DNA of 64,000 bases from Durusdinium trenchii (Eukaryota; Sar; Dinophyceae; Suessiales; Symbiodiniaceae), in the NCBI GenBank assembly GCA_963970005.1, contig CAXAMN010014002.1, positions 401,656 through 465,655 on the forward strand, given 5' to 3'. This document shows positions 62,646-64,000 of the stretch, one piece after another. Each line of letters starts with the position of its first letter. The first letter of the stretch is position 1. The notes below the pieces were generated by a model that worked only from the letters and a program-made list of their open reading frames with translations, was not told the DNA's origin and did no database searches. A program made the position numbers and the translations under genes.

Positions 62646-64000
62646 ATGGAGCGGCACGCCGACTATGATGAGCAGTCTGAGGTTCTACTTTTCTTCAATG
62701 AAGATCCGGAGGAAACACCTCCACAAATGCAGGATCCAACATCCCCGCAGCAACCTCCACCCAACCCACTTTCCCCACCCTCACAACCCGCACCATCAGC
62801 CACCACAAACATCTCGGCAGACCAATCGTTTTGGGCCGAAGTATACACCCTCCAACCACCCCACGCCCTTATGGGCATCCTCACCGACCTTCACGTCCAC
62901 AGATTCGTTCTTCACCAACACCTGGACAGCCTCAACGCCCTCACTGACACCCCTATCGGACATCCACCTTTAACTGATACACTCCCACCACCTGTCCAGC
63001 GGCTCATTGCCATTTACCACAACAACGTACAACGCATCCAGAGCCACACCCGCCTGGCTCTCAACGCCATTGACACCATGGCTCGGTTTCCCCCAGCAGC
63101 ATATTTCCTGGATCCCAACCTAACCGCACAGACCTCCACATCAACACACAACGAGACTGACCATCCTCCCAGTTCCACTTCACCCCTGCGCTTCTACCCA
63201 ATTCCCACCGCCACAACCCGAAGTACTACTTTGCAGGACGTCGCCACTCAAACTCCTCCACCGTCAGAATCCATCCTGGCCAATCCACTTCCACCACTTC
63301 TCATGCACGAATCCCAACAGACCACACCTCGAGCAACCCCCCGAACAGCCACCCACCACCGTCATATCCAGACGGACATCCACGCCATCGTCCAGCTCCC
63401 TTCTTTTGCCGGCCACATGCCCACAGCAGACAGCAACCAATCGGCAACTTCCCCTCCCACAGCCAGCAGTACGTTTCCCACAGCATCCCCCAATCCCACA
63501 TCAGCCACCAACAAACAACCACACGATCGCTGGCAATACGTCAACCTCATCCCCACACCTCCTGTCACTTTGCCAGAACAGCCCCACACTCCACCTACAT
63601 TTCCATCCCCCATCGGCGGCACACCACGCAACAGGCGTTCCAAGACACCTCCTCGCACCACTACCCCCACTCGCACCCGCCAGCCAGATCCACGCACAGG
63701 CTCCCCAACGCCCCCTGGCAGTGCCTCCGGCCTCAACCGCCATGCTACCACTACAGTCCACCCACTTCCAAAGCGACCACCACCGTCGCTCTCTCAAGCC
63801 CTACAGCAACACTCTACCACCGAACCCCTTCAGCCTGTTCCCCCGGCAACTGGCTGGCCTTCTTTTCAAGGCGGATCTTATACGCCAGCACCCTCAGTGG
63901 CACCACCAACAGCCGCTCCTACACCCACTCACCCGTGGCCAGCACAGTACTCCATTCCAACACAGCAACCCACCCCTTTCATCTCACCACAGACTGGCTC
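62646..64000 (+). CDS. Array ORF 6: large Pro/Thr-rich paralogue, runs off the window (at least 451 codons)
   Basis: A TAG is found in frame 6 bases upstream of ATG 62646, so the start is well defined. The frame then stays open to the last base. It begins MERHADYDEQSEVLLFFNED, followed by a Pro/Ser linker, helical segments (SFWAEVYTLQPPHALMGILT, RFVLHQHLDSLNALTD, PVQRLIAIYHNNVQRIQSHT) and PPAAYFLDPNLT, which parallels the HYRIDPT block of ORFs 3 and 4. After that comes a long Pro/Thr/Ser-rich region with basic patches (PRNRRSKTPPRTTTPTRTR). The 3' end is outside the window. Minus-strand frames across it are shadows. Function unknown. Confidence 0.75.
   Translation, partial: MERHADYDEQSEVLLFFNEDPEETPPQMQDPTSPQQPPPNPLSPPSQPAPSATTNISADQSFWAEVYTLQPPHALMGILTDLHVHRFVLHQHLDSLNALTDTPIGHPPLTDTLPPPVQRLIAIYHNNVQRIQSHTRLALNAIDTMARFPPAAYFLDPNLTAQTSTSTHNETDHPPSSTSPLRFYPIPTATTRSTTLQDVATQTPPPSESILANPLPPLLMHESQQTTPRATPRTATHHRHIQTDIHAIVQLPSFAGHMPTADSNQSATSPPTASSTFPTASPNPTSATNKQPHDRWQYVNLIPTPPVTLPEQPHTPPTFPSPIGGTPRNRRSKTPPRTTTPTRTRQPDPRTGSPTPPGSASGLNRHATTTVHPLPKRPPPSLSQALQQHSTTEPLQPVPPATGWPSFQGGSYTPAPSVAPPTAAPTPTHPWPAQYSIPTQQPTPFISPQTG

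Noticed and set aside
63301-63797. Minus-strand Gly/Val/Trp-rich frames
   Set aside because: They are the complement of array ORF 6, which has a clear start and is open throughout.

Overview
This window reads as nuclear DNA of a dinoflagellate, most likely a Symbiodiniaceae or Polarella-like species. Four signs support this. (1) A complete 22-nt dinoflagellate spliced-leader (SL) sequence lies at 51975-51996. (2) There are pentatricopeptide-repeat (PPR) genes with the 'ISACEKGGQWQQAL' repeat style common in these genomes. (3) The splice sites that can be inferred use GT, GC and GA donors, and the acceptor AG is almost always followed by G. (4) Genes are sparse and all recognised ones lie on the + strand, in a sea of short palindromic repeats and microsatellites. 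No tRNA, rRNA, CRISPR array or prokaryotic operon was seen.

Layout. 1-8.1 kb is mostly repeat-rich DNA with two weak exon candidates (913-1071; 3413-3485). 8.17-10.14 kb is a PPR exon with 16 full repeats. 10.2-16.8 kb is repeats. 16.83-18.96 kb is a second PPR gene, for which four exons can be joined in phase. 19-26.4 kb is intergenic, with minisatellites and one small open frame at 23.26 kb. 26.46-44.47 kb holds ten small in-order exons of an ABC exporter (end of the membrane domain, then A-loop, Walker A, Q-loop and the following helical region), with introns containing mobile repeats, among them an 882-bp TA-flanked inverted-repeat element at 36.69-37.57 kb. 44.5-49.4 kb is gene-poor. 49.4-50.6 kb is a complex satellite. 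50.7-51.7 kb is a broken cysteine-rich reading frame.

51.98-55.34 kb is a decayed non-LTR retrotransposon (reverse transcriptase, Cys/His knuckle, RNase H) whose copy begins exactly with the SL, as if a mature trans-spliced mRNA had been reverse transcribed. 56.57 kb to the window end is a head-to-tail array of six intronless Pro/Thr/His-rich ORFs; the last, from 62646, runs off the end. Three of them share a conserved block, one carries a Myb/SANT-like domain, and each has a CAG or GAG acceptor-like site a few tens of bases before its ATG. At two of these sites the acceptor is embedded in a TCCGCAGCCATTT motif that looks like a worn SL.

The ORF array together with the SL-headed retroelement is the best candidate here for an undescribed system. 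All multi-exon models are hand-made from reading phase and protein motifs and have no transcript support.
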